64,000 nucleotides of DNA from Thermoanaerobaculia bacterium. Its GTDB lineage: Bacteria > Acidobacteriota > Thermoanaerobaculia > Multivoradales > Multivoraceae. The notes beneath the pieces are model-generated. The model did no database searches. It worked only from the letters and a program-made list of their open reading frames with translations, and was not told where the DNA came from. The position numbers and the translations under genes were made by a program. Of this stretch, positions 1-8,979 are shown one piece after another. The first letter of the stretch is position 1. Each line of letters starts with the position of its first letter. The stretch spans positions 40,936 to 104,935 of the forward strand of contig JAJDUI010000023.1 in the NCBI GenBank assembly GCA_022826745.1, in the 5' to 3' direction.

Positions 1-969
1 ACGCACGAGGGCTTCATGGTGCTGGAGGACAACCTGCGCGTGCCTTCCGGCGTGTCCTACATGATCGCCAACCGCAAGGCGGTGAAGGCCGGTCTGCGCC
101 TGCTCTACCGGCGTTCCCGCGTTCAGGACGTCGAGCAGTACGGCAGCCTGTTGCGGCAGACCCTCTGTGAGCTGTCGCCCGGGGGTCGCCCGGATCCGTG
201 CCTGGTGCTGCTTACTCCGGGCACCTACAACTCGGCGTTCTACGAGCACATGTTCCTGGCTCACGAGATCGGCGCCGAACTGGTCGAAGGGCAGGATCTG
301 CTGGTCAACGACGGCTTCGTCTACATGCGGACCACCTCCGGCCTCAGGCGGGTCGACGTGATCTACCGCCGCGTGGACGACGATTTCCTCGATCCGCTCG
401 TCTTCCGCGAGGACTCCCTGCTGGGCGTTCCGGGCCTGATGAACGCGTTCAAGCGCGGCAACGTGGCCCTGGCCAACGCTCCGGGAACGGGCGTTGCCGA
501 CGACAAGAGCGTCTACGCCTACGTGCCGGACATGGTTCGCTACTACCTGGGCGAGGAGCCCCTGCTGCAGAACGTCGAGACGCACCTCTGCCGGCGGCCC
601 GAGGACCTGGAGTACACGCTGGACAATCTGGAGCACCTGGTGGTCAAGCGGGTCGGCGAGTCGGGTGGCTACGGCATGCTGGTCGGCCCGCACTCGACGC
701 CGGAGGAGCGGGACGAGTACGCGAAGACGCTCCGGGCCGATCCCGCGGACTTCATTTCGCAGCCCACGCTGGCGCTGTCGCGGTCGCCCTGCCTGATCGA
801 CGGCCACGCCGAACCGCGCCACGTCGACCTCCGCCCCTTCGTCCTGACTGGAAACGAGACCCGGATCGTCCCCGGGGCGTTCTGCCGGGTGGCCCTGCGC
901 AGGGGCAGCCTGGTCGTGAACTCGAGCCAGGGCGGCGGCGGCAAGGACCTCTGGGTGGTCGATCTCTGA
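1..969 (+). CDS. Circularly permuted type 2 ATP-grasp protein (5' truncated)
   Basis: The frame is open from base 1, so the start lies upstream of the window; about 322 residues remain. The sequence carries hallmarks of the circularly permuted ATP-grasp_2 family: an early GVSYMIANRKAVK stretch, YRRVDDDFLDP near residue 120, the VVKRVGESGGYGM nucleotide-binding strand and loop, and a C-terminal SSQGGGGKDLWVV. Family members are predicted amide or peptide-bond forming ligases that use ATP, with unknown substrate. The stop shares one base with the next ATG (TGATG), and the next two genes are the usual partners (alpha-E and transglutaminase-like), so the trio probably acts as one peptide-modification unit. 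Only the missing N-terminus is uncertain. Confidence 0.93.
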   Translation, partial: THEGFMVLEDNLRVPSGVSYMIANRKAVKAGLRLLYRRSRVQDVEQYGSLLRQTLCELSPGGRPDPCLVLLTPGTYNSAFYEHMFLAHEIGAELVEGQDLLVNDGFVYMRTTSGLRRVDVIYRRVDDDFLDPLVFREDSLLGVPGLMNAFKRGNVALANAPGTGVADDKSVYAYVPDMVRYYLGEEPLLQNVETHLCRRPEDLEYTLDNLEHLVVKRVGESGGYGMLVGPHSTPEERDEYAKTLRADPADFISQPTLALSRSPCLIDGHAEPRHVDLRPFVLTGNETRIVPGAFCRVALRRGSLVVNSSQGGGGKDLWVVDL

Positions 970-1931
970 TGCTCTCGCGCAGCGCCCAGGGGGTCTACTG
1001 GATGGCCCGCTACCTGGCGAGGGCCGGTTATCTGAGCCGCCTGCTCGAGTTGCAGGTGCAGTTCCTGGTCGACCGTTCGGTCGAGGAGATTCACTTCGGC
1101 TGGAAGCGGATCTACCGGTGCATGAAGCGGTTGCCGCCCCCGGGCGAGCAGTTCCTGCCGGAGACGGACGAGTTCGCCCTGGCGGACGCCTTCACGCTGG
1201 CGGACGACCTGACGTTCGAGCGTTCGAATCCGGATTCCGTGTGGAGCGCCGTGGCCAGCGGCCGCGAGAACGCGCGCCAGATGCGTCACTGCATCAGCGG
1301 CGAGATGTGGACCTGCCTGAACGCCGCCTGGCTGCGGATTCGCGATCTCGAGGCCGTCGATATCTGGAGGACGCCGGAGGTCTTCTACGCCCGGACGCGA
1401 AGCGAGATCCACAATTTCGTCGGGGTCGCGGACGCGACGATGTACCGTGGCGCGGCGTGGCGGTTCATGCGCCTCGGCCGGGCCATCGAGCGGGCGCAAC
1501 TCGCGGTGTCTCTGCTGCTGGCCCAGATCGACCTCAGCCGGCGCACGGAGCGGCGGACCCTGGGCTGGGCCAGCATGCTGCGCACTCACCATGCCCTGGA
1601 GGCCTATGGCCGCGTCTACGGCATCGACCTGAAACCGGACCGGGTTCTGGACCTGCTGGTCGCCGACCCGTCCCTCCCCGGCTCCGTACTCGCGACCGTG
1701 CAGGCCGCGGCGACCGAACTTCAGGGCCTGGACGGCGGGCCGGGCGTCGAGGCAGACGCCGCCGCACGGCGGCTGGCGGGCCGGGCCGAGGCGCTCATCC
1801 TCTACGACTGGCCGGAAGCGTCAGCACCTGAAGAACTGCTGGAACAGGTCGGTCAGTCCACCCGCGATCTGCACGAGGCCGTGCTCGACGCCTTCGTCGA
1901 CTACGCGATCGAGGATTCTCCGCTGCGGTGA
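969..1931 (+). CDS. Alpha-E domain protein (DUF403)
   Basis: A 320-residue, mostly helical protein that begins MLSRSAQGVYWMARYLARAG, the typical N-terminus of the alpha-E family. That family is found almost only beside circularly permuted ATP-grasp and transglutaminase-like genes. No catalytic motif is visible; the family is thought to be a scaffold or partner of the ligase. The ATG at 969 is chosen because it overlaps the upstream stop by one base and matches the family start, although the frame is open further upstream inside the ATP-grasp gene. The 3' end overlaps the next gene by GTGA. Length is normal for the family. Confidence 0.93.
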   Translation: MLSRSAQGVYWMARYLARAGYLSRLLELQVQFLVDRSVEEIHFGWKRIYRCMKRLPPPGEQFLPETDEFALADAFTLADDLTFERSNPDSVWSAVASGRENARQMRHCISGEMWTCLNAAWLRIRDLEAVDIWRTPEVFYARTRSEIHNFVGVADATMYRGAAWRFMRLGRAIERAQLAVSLLLAQIDLSRRTERRTLGWASMLRTHHALEAYGRVYGIDLKPDRVLDLLVADPSLPGSVLATVQAAATELQGLDGGPGVEADAAARRLAGRAEALILYDWPEASAPEELLEQVGQSTRDLHEAVLDAFVDYAIEDSPLR

Positions 1932-2836
1932 CGTCTGTCCGCCCACTCCGCTACGACGTCGAGCACCGGACGCGCTACGAGTACTCGGACGGCGTCCGTG
2001 GCTGCGTTCTGATGCTCTGTCTGCAGCCGGTCCGGACACCGGGTCAGAGGGTGCGGCGTTTCGAGATCGAGACGACCCCGGCCGCGTCCCTGAGTCCGGA
2101 GCGGGACGGTTTCGGCAACCGCCGCCACGTTCTGAACATCCATCGGCGGCATGGGGAACTGGTGATCACTTCCCGGTTTCGGGCGGAGCTCGACGTGACG
2201 CCGGGCGTGGAAGCGGTGGGCGGCTGGGAGGAAGTGCGGTCGCGGCGCCTGTTGCCGGAGTACTGGCACTTCGTCGAACCCAGCGCGCTCGCCCGGCCGT
2301 CCCCCGCGATCGAGCACTTCGTTCGCGACGAGGGGTTTCGTCCGGAAGATGATCCGATGGAAAGCCTGATCCGCCTGTCCGACGGGATTCGCGAGCGCTT
2401 CGAGTACGAGCCGGGCAGCACCGCGGCCGACTCGCCCGTCGACCATCTGCTCGAGTCGGGCCGGGGCGTGTGCCAGGACTACGCCCACCTGATGATCGCG
2501 ATTGCCCGTTCCTGGGGCGTTCCCTCCCGCTACGTGTCCGGCTATCTCCACGACACGGGGCGGGCCGGCGAGCGAGTGACGGCCGCCGCCAGTCACGCGT
2601 GGGTGGAATGCTGGTTGCCTGGGCCTGGTTGGGTAGGCTTCGATCCTACGAACACGACCTTCAGCGATCAGCGACACATCCGCGTGGCCGCGGGCCGGGA
2701 CTATGCCGACGTTTCTCCCACAAGGGGGGTGTTCCAGGGCGCCGGGGATGCGCGGATCGCGGTTGATGTGATAGTGAATGCAGTTGACAGAGCGCGACTT
2801 AGCGGAAGAAACGGCAACGGGAGGCAGAGAGTATGA
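1928..2836 (+). CDS. Transglutaminase-like cysteine peptidase/amidase
   Basis: A 302-residue protein with an N-terminal beta domain (about residues 5-95) and a transglutaminase core. The catalytic triad can be read as Cys182 in GRGVCQDYAH, His223 in ASHAWVE and Asp239 in FDPTN. Members cleave or exchange amide bonds. Together with the preceding ATP-grasp and alpha-E genes it completes a known conserved trio predicted to make and process a peptide or amide product. The GTG start at 1928 overlaps the previous TGA (GTGA). The last four bases (ATGA) overlap the start of a STAS gene, which ties the trio translationally to a signalling cassette; this tie is unusual. No signal peptide is seen, so a cytoplasmic site is likely. 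Confidence 0.92.
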   Translation: MTSVRPLRYDVEHRTRYEYSDGVRGCVLMLCLQPVRTPGQRVRRFEIETTPAASLSPERDGFGNRRHVLNIHRRHGELVITSRFRAELDVTPGVEAVGGWEEVRSRRLLPEYWHFVEPSALARPSPAIEHFVRDEGFRPEDDPMESLIRLSDGIRERFEYEPGSTAADSPVDHLLESGRGVCQDYAHLMIAIARSWGVPSRYVSGYLHDTGRAGERVTAAASHAWVECWLPGPGWVGFDPTNTTFSDQRHIRVAAGRDYADVSPTRGVFQGAGDARIAVDVIVNAVDRARLSGRNGNGRQRV

Positions 2837-3168
2837 ACGTCCAGGTGGAGCATCACGACAAGGTCCTCGTGGCCAGAGTCGAAGGCCGTGTCGACAGCTC
2901 GAACTCCCAGGACTTTGAGCGTCAACTGCAGGGGGCAATCGGCGAAGACGTCAACGCCGTGGTCATCGACCTCGGTCAGCTCGCCTACATCAGCAGCGCA
3001 GGCCTGAGGGTCGTCCTGCTGGTCGCCAAGACCCTTGGCCAGCGCAACGTGAGCATCTCCCTTTGCGCGTTGAGCGATCCCGTTCAGTCGGTGTTCGAGA
3101 TCAGCGGCTTCAACCGCATCATCCAGATCTACGACACGCAGGCCGACGCCCTGGCGGCTGCGGGGTAG
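2833..3168 (+). CDS. STAS-domain anti-anti-sigma factor (SpoIIAA/RsbV-like)
   Basis: A 111-residue single-domain STAS protein. VVIDLGQLAYISSAGLRV at residues 43-60 is the switch region, and by alignment with SpoIIAA and RsbV the phosphoacceptor is most likely Ser55. Such proteins bind an RsbW-type kinase when dephosphorylated and are released when phosphorylated. The cognate phosphatase and kinase genes follow directly. The ATG overlaps the upstream stop as ATGA, and a GGGAGG ribosome-binding site lies 8 nt upstream, so the protein can also be translated independently. The regulated sigma factor or other target is not in this window. Confidence 0.92.
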   Translation: MNVQVEHHDKVLVARVEGRVDSSNSQDFERQLQGAIGEDVNAVVIDLGQLAYISSAGLRVVLLVAKTLGQRNVSISLCALSDPVQSVFEISGFNRIIQIYDTQADALAAAG

Positions 3169-3200
3169 AGGTTGCGGGCGCGGAAGGGGTAGCGGTCCAG

Positions 3201-4373
3201 GTGGGCGATCGGGACCATCCCGACTACAAGATCCTGGTCGTTGACGACGAGCCGGATCTGGAGCGTCTGGTGCGCCAGCGCATGCGACGCCACATCCGCA
3301 AGGGCAAGTACGGCTTCGAGTTCGCCGGCAACGGCGTCGAGGCGCTGGAAGTCCTGACAGAGAAGACGGACATCGACATCGTTCTCTCGGACATCAACAT
3401 GCCGAAGATGGACGGTCTGACCCTCTTGCAGCAGATCCCCGAAGTGAATTCGGATCTCCGCTCGGTCATCGTCTCGGCCTACGGCGACATGGAGAACATC
3501 CGCACCGCGATGAACCGCGGCGCCTTCGACTTCGTCACCAAACCGATCGATTTCACGGACCTCGAGGTCACGATCGAGCGGACGCTGCGACACCTCGACG
3601 AGTGGCGGGCCGCGCTCGCTTCGCGGGACAAGTTGGTGGCGATACAGAACGAGCTCGATGTGGCGACGAAGATCCAGCAGTCGATCCTGCCGGACACCTT
3701 CCCCCACGTAGACGGCTGCGAGGTCTACGGATGCATGCATGCCGCGCGCAACGTCGGGGGGGACTTCTTCGACGTGATCAACCTCGATGCGGGGCGGATC
3801 GGGCTTGCGGTAGCCGATGTATCGGACAAGGGCGTGCCGGCGGCTCTGTTCATGATGTCGAGCCGCACGCTGCTCAAGGGAGCGGCGATCGGCGTCGAGG
3901 ATCCCTCCACGGTCCTCCGGGAAGTGAACGATCTGCTGAACGAGACGAACGATGCGGCGATGTTCGTCACCGTGTTCTACGGCGTCTACGACCCCTCGAC
4001 CAGGGTGCTCACCTTCTCCAACGGCGGCCACAACCCTCCGCTGGTGGTTCATCCCGACGGGAGTTCCGAGGAGCTCGAACTGACGGGTGGCCTTGCCCTC
4101 GGGGCGATTCCCGGCTTCGAGTACGGGCAGGCCAGCGTCCGGCTCAGCCCGGGAGATCTCGTCGTCTTCTTCACGGACGGAGTCACCGAGGCGATCAACG
4201 TGTCGAACGAGGAATTCGGTCTCGAGTCGGTCCAGGCTCTGTTCCGGGAGCCCCCGACGCCGACCGCCCGGGAAGCCGCCGAGATGATCCTGCAGGCGGT
4301 GAAGGACTTTGCCGGTGAAGCGCCGCAGTTCGACGATCTGACCTGCATGACCTTGCGTGTCGCCGACGAGTGA
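3201..4373 (+). CDS. Response regulator with PP2C-type (SpoIIE/RsbU) phosphatase domain
   Basis: About 390 residues from the GTG at 3201. An N-terminal REC domain (about 8-125) has the acidic pair D15-D16, phosphoacceptor D64 in VLSDINMPKMDG, and the conserved lysine in FVTKPID. A short coiled linker (about 140-170) leads to a SpoIIE/PP2C phosphatase domain with metal-binding motifs ARNVGGDFFD, VADVSDKGVPAALFM, FFTDGVTEA and FDDLTCM. It should dephosphorylate the STAS protein encoded upstream, under control of a histidine kinase, probably the one at 6026-8224. The frame is open back to 3063, but that stretch lies inside the STAS gene. GTG 3201 follows a GGAAGGGG box and starts just before the REC domain. 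The 3' end overlaps the next gene by GTGA. Confidence 0.93.
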   Translation: MGDRDHPDYKILVVDDEPDLERLVRQRMRRHIRKGKYGFEFAGNGVEALEVLTEKTDIDIVLSDINMPKMDGLTLLQQIPEVNSDLRSVIVSAYGDMENIRTAMNRGAFDFVTKPIDFTDLEVTIERTLRHLDEWRAALASRDKLVAIQNELDVATKIQQSILPDTFPHVDGCEVYGCMHAARNVGGDFFDVINLDAGRIGLAVADVSDKGVPAALFMMSSRTLLKGAAIGVEDPSTVLREVNDLLNETNDAAMFVTVFYGVYDPSTRVLTFSNGGHNPPLVVHPDGSSEELELTGGLALGAIPGFEYGQASVRLSPGDLVVFFTDGVTEAINVSNEEFGLESVQALFREPPTPTAREAAEMILQAVKDFAGEAPQFDDLTCMTLRVADE

Positions 4374-4789
4374 GCGGTACTCTCCATCTGCGTGTTCCGA
4401 ACCGGATCGAGGAGCTTCCGGGGGTCTCGGAGGCGGTGGAGGCGCTCGGCTCGGAGGAGGGTTGGGCGCAGGACGTGACCTACGCGATCGTTCTCGGGCT
4501 GGAGGAAGTGGCGACGAACGTCGTGCGTCACGGCGGCGGCGAGCCTGGTAGCAGCGAGATCGAGATCGAGGTCTCGTCGAGCGACGACGAAGTCCGGATC
4601 GAGGTTCGGGATAGCGGAAGGGCGTTCGACCCCTTCCACGAGGCGCCCGAGCCGGACCTCGACGCGGCAGTTCAGGACCGGGAGATCGGCGGTCTGGGGG
4701 TCCACTTCGTGAAGGTCCTCATGGATGAAACCTCCTACGGCCGTGAGGGCGGCCGCAACCACGTGACCATGGTCAAGCGCCGGAGTTGA
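4370..4789 (+). CDS. RsbW-like anti-sigma serine kinase (HATPase_c_2)
   Basis: A 139-residue GHKL ATPase with the N box EEVATNVVRHGGG (about residues 42-55), the G1 box VRDSGRAFDP and the G2 box GGLGVHFV, followed by a C-terminal strand typical of RsbW/SpoIIAB-type kinases. It is expected to phosphorylate the STAS protein at 2833-3168 and to bind a sigma factor or another output protein. The GTG start overlaps the phosphatase stop (GTGA). The order STAS, phosphatase, kinase is a complete partner-switching unit. No sigma factor gene is adjacent, so the output must be encoded elsewhere. Confidence 0.9.
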   Translation: MSGTLHLRVPNRIEELPGVSEAVEALGSEEGWAQDVTYAIVLGLEEVATNVVRHGGGEPGSSEIEIEVSSSDDEVRIEVRDSGRAFDPFHEAPEPDLDAAVQDREIGGLGVHFVKVLMDETSYGREGGRNHVTMVKRRS

Positions 4790-4814
4790 ACTCCGCACGG
4801 GGAAGCCGAGAGCG

Positions 4815-6029
4815 ATGCGCGCACGTGCTGCTCGAACAGCTCTGACCGCGTCAGTCTGGGTCGCGGCGGCGTTGCTCGTTCCGGCTTTGTCGCCGGCTCA
4901 GCCGCCCGAGTCGCCGGGCGAGGCGGAAGGGACGCCGGGCGTTTCGGCCGAGCGCATCCTGTTCGGCCAGTCCGCAGCCTTCAGCGGTCCGGCGGCCGAA
5001 CTGGGCAGGGGAATGCGGCTCGGCATCCAGGCGGCCTTCAAGGAGGCCAACGATGCCGGCGGCGTGCACGGCCGGCGCCTGGAGCTGGTCACGGTGGACG
5101 ACGGCTACGAGCCGGAGGCAGCGATCAGCAACACGCGCCGTCTGATCGAGGACGAGGGCGTGTTCGCCCTGGTCGGCGGCGTCGGCACGCCGACCTCGCG
5201 CTCCGCGGTACCGGTCGCCGAAGAGGCGGGTGTCCCGTACATCGCTCCGTTCACCGGCGCGGGCTTTCTCCGCGGCGAACCGCACGTGATCAACCTCCGC
5301 GCCTCCTACGCCCAGGAGACGGAAGAGATGGTCGAGCGACTGACCAGGGATCTCGGCATCGAGCGGATCGCGGTCGTGATCCAGAACGACTCCTTCGGGC
5401 GCGCCGGCCTGGCGGGCGTTCGTGCCGCGTTCGACAGACGGGGCATGGAGGCGGTCGCCATCGGCGTCTATCCGCGCAACACGACCGCCGTCAAGACGGC
5501 CATCGTCGACATCGAGGTGGGGCGGCCGGAGGCCGTCATCATCGTGGGCGCCTATCAGCCGGTCGCCAGCCTGATCGCCTGGACTCGTCACATCGGTCTC
5601 GACCCGGTGTTCATGACGCTGTCATTCGTGGGCAGCAACGCACTGGCGGAAGAGCTGGGTCCACGCGGCACCGGCGTCTACGTCACCCAGGTCGTGCCAT
5701 TCCCGACCGCGCGCAACTCGAGAGTTGCCGCGGCCTACCGGCGGGCCCTGCGCGAACACACCGCTGGCGCCGAGCCCGGCTTCGTCTCGTTCGAGGGTTA
5801 CCTGGCTGGACGGCTGGTGATCGAAGCGCTCGAACGATGCGGGACGACCGTTGATCGGGATCGCTTCATTCAGACACTCCGCGGCGCGGGTTCCCTCGAC
5901 CTGGATGGCTTCCGGCTCGCATTCGGCGAGGAGGACAACCAGGGGTCGGACGCCGTGTTTCTGACCGTGATCGACGAACGGGGCCGGTACCGGCCCGCGA
6001 CGCGTCTGGAAGCCGCGGTGAGCCAATGA
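4815..6029 (+). CDS. Periplasmic ligand-binding protein (type 1 fold, LivJ-like)
   Basis: A 404-residue protein with a Sec signal peptide (about 1-29, cleavage after LSPAQ). The Peripla_BP_6 fold follows, with typical strings ILFGQSAAFSGPAAELG and LGIQAAFKEANDAGGVHGR, then LVGGVGTPTSRSAVPVAEEA. Relatives bind branched-chain amino acids, amides or other small ligands. No LivHMGF permease genes are nearby. The gene instead overlaps a membrane histidine kinase by ATGA, so it more likely serves as the kinase's soluble ligand sensor, as TorT does for TorS. The ligand cannot be told from sequence. Confidence 0.9.
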   Translation: MRARAARTALTASVWVAAALLVPALSPAQPPESPGEAEGTPGVSAERILFGQSAAFSGPAAELGRGMRLGIQAAFKEANDAGGVHGRRLELVTVDDGYEPEAAISNTRRLIEDEGVFALVGGVGTPTSRSAVPVAEEAGVPYIAPFTGAGFLRGEPHVINLRASYAQETEEMVERLTRDLGIERIAVVIQNDSFGRAGLAGVRAAFDRRGMEAVAIGVYPRNTTAVKTAIVDIEVGRPEAVIIVGAYQPVASLIAWTRHIGLDPVFMTLSFVGSNALAEELGPRGTGVYVTQVVPFPTARNSRVAAAYRRALREHTAGAEPGFVSFEGYLAGRLVIEALERCGTTVDRDRFIQTLRGAGSLDLDGFRLAFGEEDNQGSDAVFLTVIDERGRYRPATRLEAAVSQ

Positions 6030-8224
6030 TCTCGTGGTTCCGGCGACTGACCGAGGCCCGTTACAGGATCGCCACGCAGCTCTACGTCGGCATCGGCGGC
6101 GCGGCTGCCCTGACGCTCGCGGCCAGTCTGGTGGCGCTGTTCGCCTTCGCTCAGGTGGGCGATTCGCAGAACCGGGTGACCGAGGGAACGGTGCCTGAGC
6201 TGGCGGCCGCTTTCGGCGTCGCCCAGGGCAGCGGCACACTGGTGGCCGCGGGCCCCAGGCTCACCGCGACGGCGAACCAGGACGAACTGACTCGGGCCGA
6301 GGTAGAGGTGGCGCCGGCGCAACGTGCCTTCGAGGCCCAGCTCGAGGACCTGATGAGCCGGGGGATGGGGTCCGAGGGGTCACTCAGCGGCGACGCGGAG
6401 ATCCTGAGCATCCAGGCCCGTGGCGAGGAGCTCATCGGGAACATAGCGGCGATCCGGGAGTCGGTCTCCGAGGGCTTCGAACTGAGTGCGGAGAGTGAGG
6501 CGCTGCGGTCGGAACTGGAGTCGCTCCACAGCCGGATCGAGGCGCTCCTGGTGCCTGCTCTCGACAATCAACTCTTCTACGCGATGACCGGCTTCCGGTC
6601 GTTCGAGCAGCCGCCCGCGTCCCGTGAGGTCCACTTCTCGGAACCGGAGATCGACCGTTACCGGGTGCTGGTGGGCCTTCAGCAGGACGTGACGATCATC
6701 GACCAGCTCCTGAACAGTCTGGCGGTGCTGACCGACCGGCCGCTGATCGAGCCGGTCGAGGAGCGGTACGAGTCGGCGGCGACGAGTATCGAGCGCGCCC
6801 TCAGCGCGATCGACGAAACCGCGACCTCGGATCGGTTGGAGGCGCTCTTCGGTGAGATGCTGGCGAAGAGCCGCACGGCCTTCGACCTGAGACGGCAGGA
6901 AGTCGACGCGCTCGACCGGCAACAGGCGCTGCTGGAGGAGAACCAGAATCTGGCGGTCGAACTCGGCGGCGACGTGGAGAGTCTGGTCGGAGCTTCCCGG
7001 GACCGCACCGATGCGGCGACCAACGCGGCGTCCCAGGCGATTCGCACCGGACGCGCGTTGCTCCTGGCGCTCAACATCGTCAGCATTGCCGGAGCGGTCT
7101 TCATCGGTTGGCTGTTCGTCGGACGGCTGCTCGTACGCCGGTTCGAGGCCCTCTCGAGCAGCATGCGGGAGATGGCGGGGGGCAATCTGGAAGCCGAGAT
7201 CGGGATCGGCGGCAAGGACGAAGTCGCGGACATGGCGGCCGCCCTCGAGGTCTTCCGCCGGCACGCGCTGGAGGTGCAGCGGCTGAACCTGGTCGAGAAG
7301 CTGGCGGACGAACTGAAGGAGAAGAACGAGGAGCTGGAGGTCGTGCTGGTCGACCTGCAGAAGGCCCAGGACCAGATCGTGATGCGCGAGAAGCTCGCGG
7401 CGCTGGGCGAGCTGACGGCCGGGGTCGCCCACGAGATCAAGAACCCTCTCAACTTCGTCAAGAACTTCTCCGAGGTGTCCTCGGAGCTTCTCGAGGAGGT
7501 CGAGGAGATCATGAAGGAGAACGAGGACGGCAGCCTGGACGAGGATCAGCGGGAGGAGATCGGGGAGATCTTCGAGGACCTGAGCGGCAACCTGAAGCTG
7601 ATCCAGAACCACGGCGAGCGTGCCAACCGGATCGTCACCGACATGCTGAAGATGGGCCGGGGCGCCGCCGGTCGGGAGGAGGCCGACATCAATCGGCTGG
7701 TCGACGAGCACATCGGGCTCGCCTACCACAGCGCCCGGGCTTCCGACTCGGAGTTCAACCTCACGATCGAGAAGGACTTCGATCCGGACCTGGGAACGCT
7801 GGAGGTCGTATCCCAGGACGTGGGCCGGGTGTTCCTCAATCTGGTCGGCAACGCCTGCTACGCCACGAACGAAAAGCGGCTCGCCACGGACGACGAGTCC
7901 TACGAGCCGACGCTCACGGTGACGACGCGGAAGATGGACGACGGCGTCGAGGTCCGTATCCGGGACAACGGCAACGGGATTCCCCGGGACATCGTGGACA
8001 AGATCTTCAACCCCTTCTTCACGACCAAGCCGACCGACGAGGGCACGGGCCTCGGTCTGGCGCTCTCGGCCGACATCGTGCGCGAGCACGGCGGCATGAT
8101 CCGGGTCGATACGGTGCCGGGCGAGTTCACCGAGATGATCGTCGAGCTTGCGGCGGCGCCTCCCGATCTGGACGCCCTCGTTGCCGGCGTCGACGGCCCG
8201 GAAGGGGCCGGCGGCGGAGCCTAG
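6026..8224 (+). CDS. Membrane sensor histidine kinase
   Basis: A 732-residue kinase. TM1 is at about 19-44, a large mostly helical periplasmic region spans about 45-340, TM2 is at about 344-366 ([20 protein letters not shown]), then a HAMP domain (about 367-420). A coiled coil precedes the HisKA box [18 protein letters not shown] with phospho-His near residue 469. The HATPase domain (about 590-715) has a divergent N box ([12 protein letters not shown]), RDNGNGIP and GTGLGLAL. The helical sensor region and the adjacent, overlapping binding-protein gene resemble TorS/TorT-like pairs. There is no receiver domain in the kinase; the only REC in the operon is on the SpoIIE phosphatase, which is the obvious phosphotransfer partner. 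Confidence 0.92.
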   Translation: MISWFRRLTEARYRIATQLYVGIGGAAALTLAASLVALFAFAQVGDSQNRVTEGTVPELAAAFGVAQGSGTLVAAGPRLTATANQDELTRAEVEVAPAQRAFEAQLEDLMSRGMGSEGSLSGDAEILSIQARGEELIGNIAAIRESVSEGFELSAESEALRSELESLHSRIEALLVPALDNQLFYAMTGFRSFEQPPASREVHFSEPEIDRYRVLVGLQQDVTIIDQLLNSLAVLTDRPLIEPVEERYESAATSIERALSAIDETATSDRLEALFGEMLAKSRTAFDLRRQEVDALDRQQALLEENQNLAVELGGDVESLVGASRDRTDAATNAASQAIRTGRALLLALNIVSIAGAVFIGWLFVGRLLVRRFEALSSSMREMAGGNLEAEIGIGGKDEVADMAAALEVFRRHALEVQRLNLVEKLADELKEKNEELEVVLVDLQKAQDQIVMREKLAALGELTAGVAHEIKNPLNFVKNFSEVSSELLEEVEEIMKENEDGSLDEDQREEIGEIFEDLSGNLKLIQNHGERANRIVTDMLKMGRGAAGREEADINRLVDEHIGLAYHSARASDSEFNLTIEKDFDPDLGTLEVVSQDVGRVFLNLVGNACYATNEKRLATDDESYEPTLTVTTRKMDDGVEVRIRDNGNGIPRDIVDKIFNPFFTTKPTDEGTGLGLALSADIVREHGGMIRVDTVPGEFTEMIVELAAAPPDLDALVAGVDGPEGAGGGA

Positions 8225-8231
8225 GCGCGCG

Positions 8232-8975
8232 ATGGACGCCGCCACCGCGGCAACCGCCGAATCGACGGAGACGCCGCCGGTGTTCGCCATGCGAGGCGTC
8301 ACCAAGGTCTACGCGATGGGCGAAGTCGAGGTCCATGCCCTGCGGGGCGTCGATCTCGACCTTCACGATGGTGAGTTCGCCGTGCTGCTCGGCCCCTCGG
8401 GCAGCGGCAAGTCGACGCTGCTCAACATCCTCGGCGGCCTGGACGGGCCGACCGACGGACTCGTCACCTATCGGGGCCGCGAGTTGAGTCTCGGCGGCGA
8501 TCGGGCGCTTACGCGCTACAGGCGCCGCCACGTCGGCTTCGTGTTTCAGTTCTACAACCTGATTCCGTCGCTCACCGCGCGTGAGAACGTAGCGCTGGTC
8601 ACCGAGATCGCGGGCGATCCGATCGCTCCCGAGGATGCCCTGGCGCTGGTCGGCCTGAAGTACCGCCTCGACCACTTCCCGTCGCAGATGTCGGGCGGCG
8701 AGCAGCAGCGCGTGGCGATCGCCCGCGCCATCGCCAAGCGTCCGGACGTGCTGCTCTGCGACGAGCCGACGGGAGCTCTCGACATCAGCACCGGTATCGC
8801 GGTCCTCGGAGCGCTCGAGAAGGTGAACTCCGAACTGGGCACGACGACCGCGGTGATCACCCACAACGCGGCGATCTCGGCGATGGCGGATCGGGTAATC
8901 TCGCTTGCGGACGGCCTGATTACGAGCGACGTTCGCAACTCGACCAAGCAGCCGGCGGCCACGATCGAGTGGTAG
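8232..8975 (+). CDS. ABC transporter ATPase (LolD/MacB/DevA type)
   Basis: A 247-residue ATPase. Walker [10 protein letters not shown] lies near residue 54, the Q loop at FVFQFYNL, the signature [14 protein letters not shown] near 152, and Walker [13 protein letters not shown] near 175. The D-loop and H-loop (VITHN) are present. The family powers export or lipoprotein/mechanotransmission systems with FtsX-type permeases. The ATG at 8232 follows the kinase stop by 7 nt; the upstream extension of the frame lies inside the kinase gene. The permease and HlyD-type adaptor genes follow. Confidence 0.93.
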   Translation: MDAATAATAESTETPPVFAMRGVTKVYAMGEVEVHALRGVDLDLHDGEFAVLLGPSGSGKSTLLNILGGLDGPTDGLVTYRGRELSLGGDRALTRYRRRHVGFVFQFYNLIPSLTARENVALVTEIAGDPIAPEDALALVGLKYRLDHFPSQMSGGEQQRVAIARAIAKRPDVLLCDEPTGALDISTGIAVLGALEKVNSELGTTTAVITHNAAISAMADRVISLADGLITSDVRNSTKQPAATIEW

Positions 8976-8979
8976 GACG

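Noticed and set aside
2783..2815. TTGACA near the end of the transglutaminase gene as a promoter for the STAS gene
   Set aside because: No acceptable -10 box at 16-18 nt; the sequence is within coding DNA and the STAS gene is already translationally coupled.
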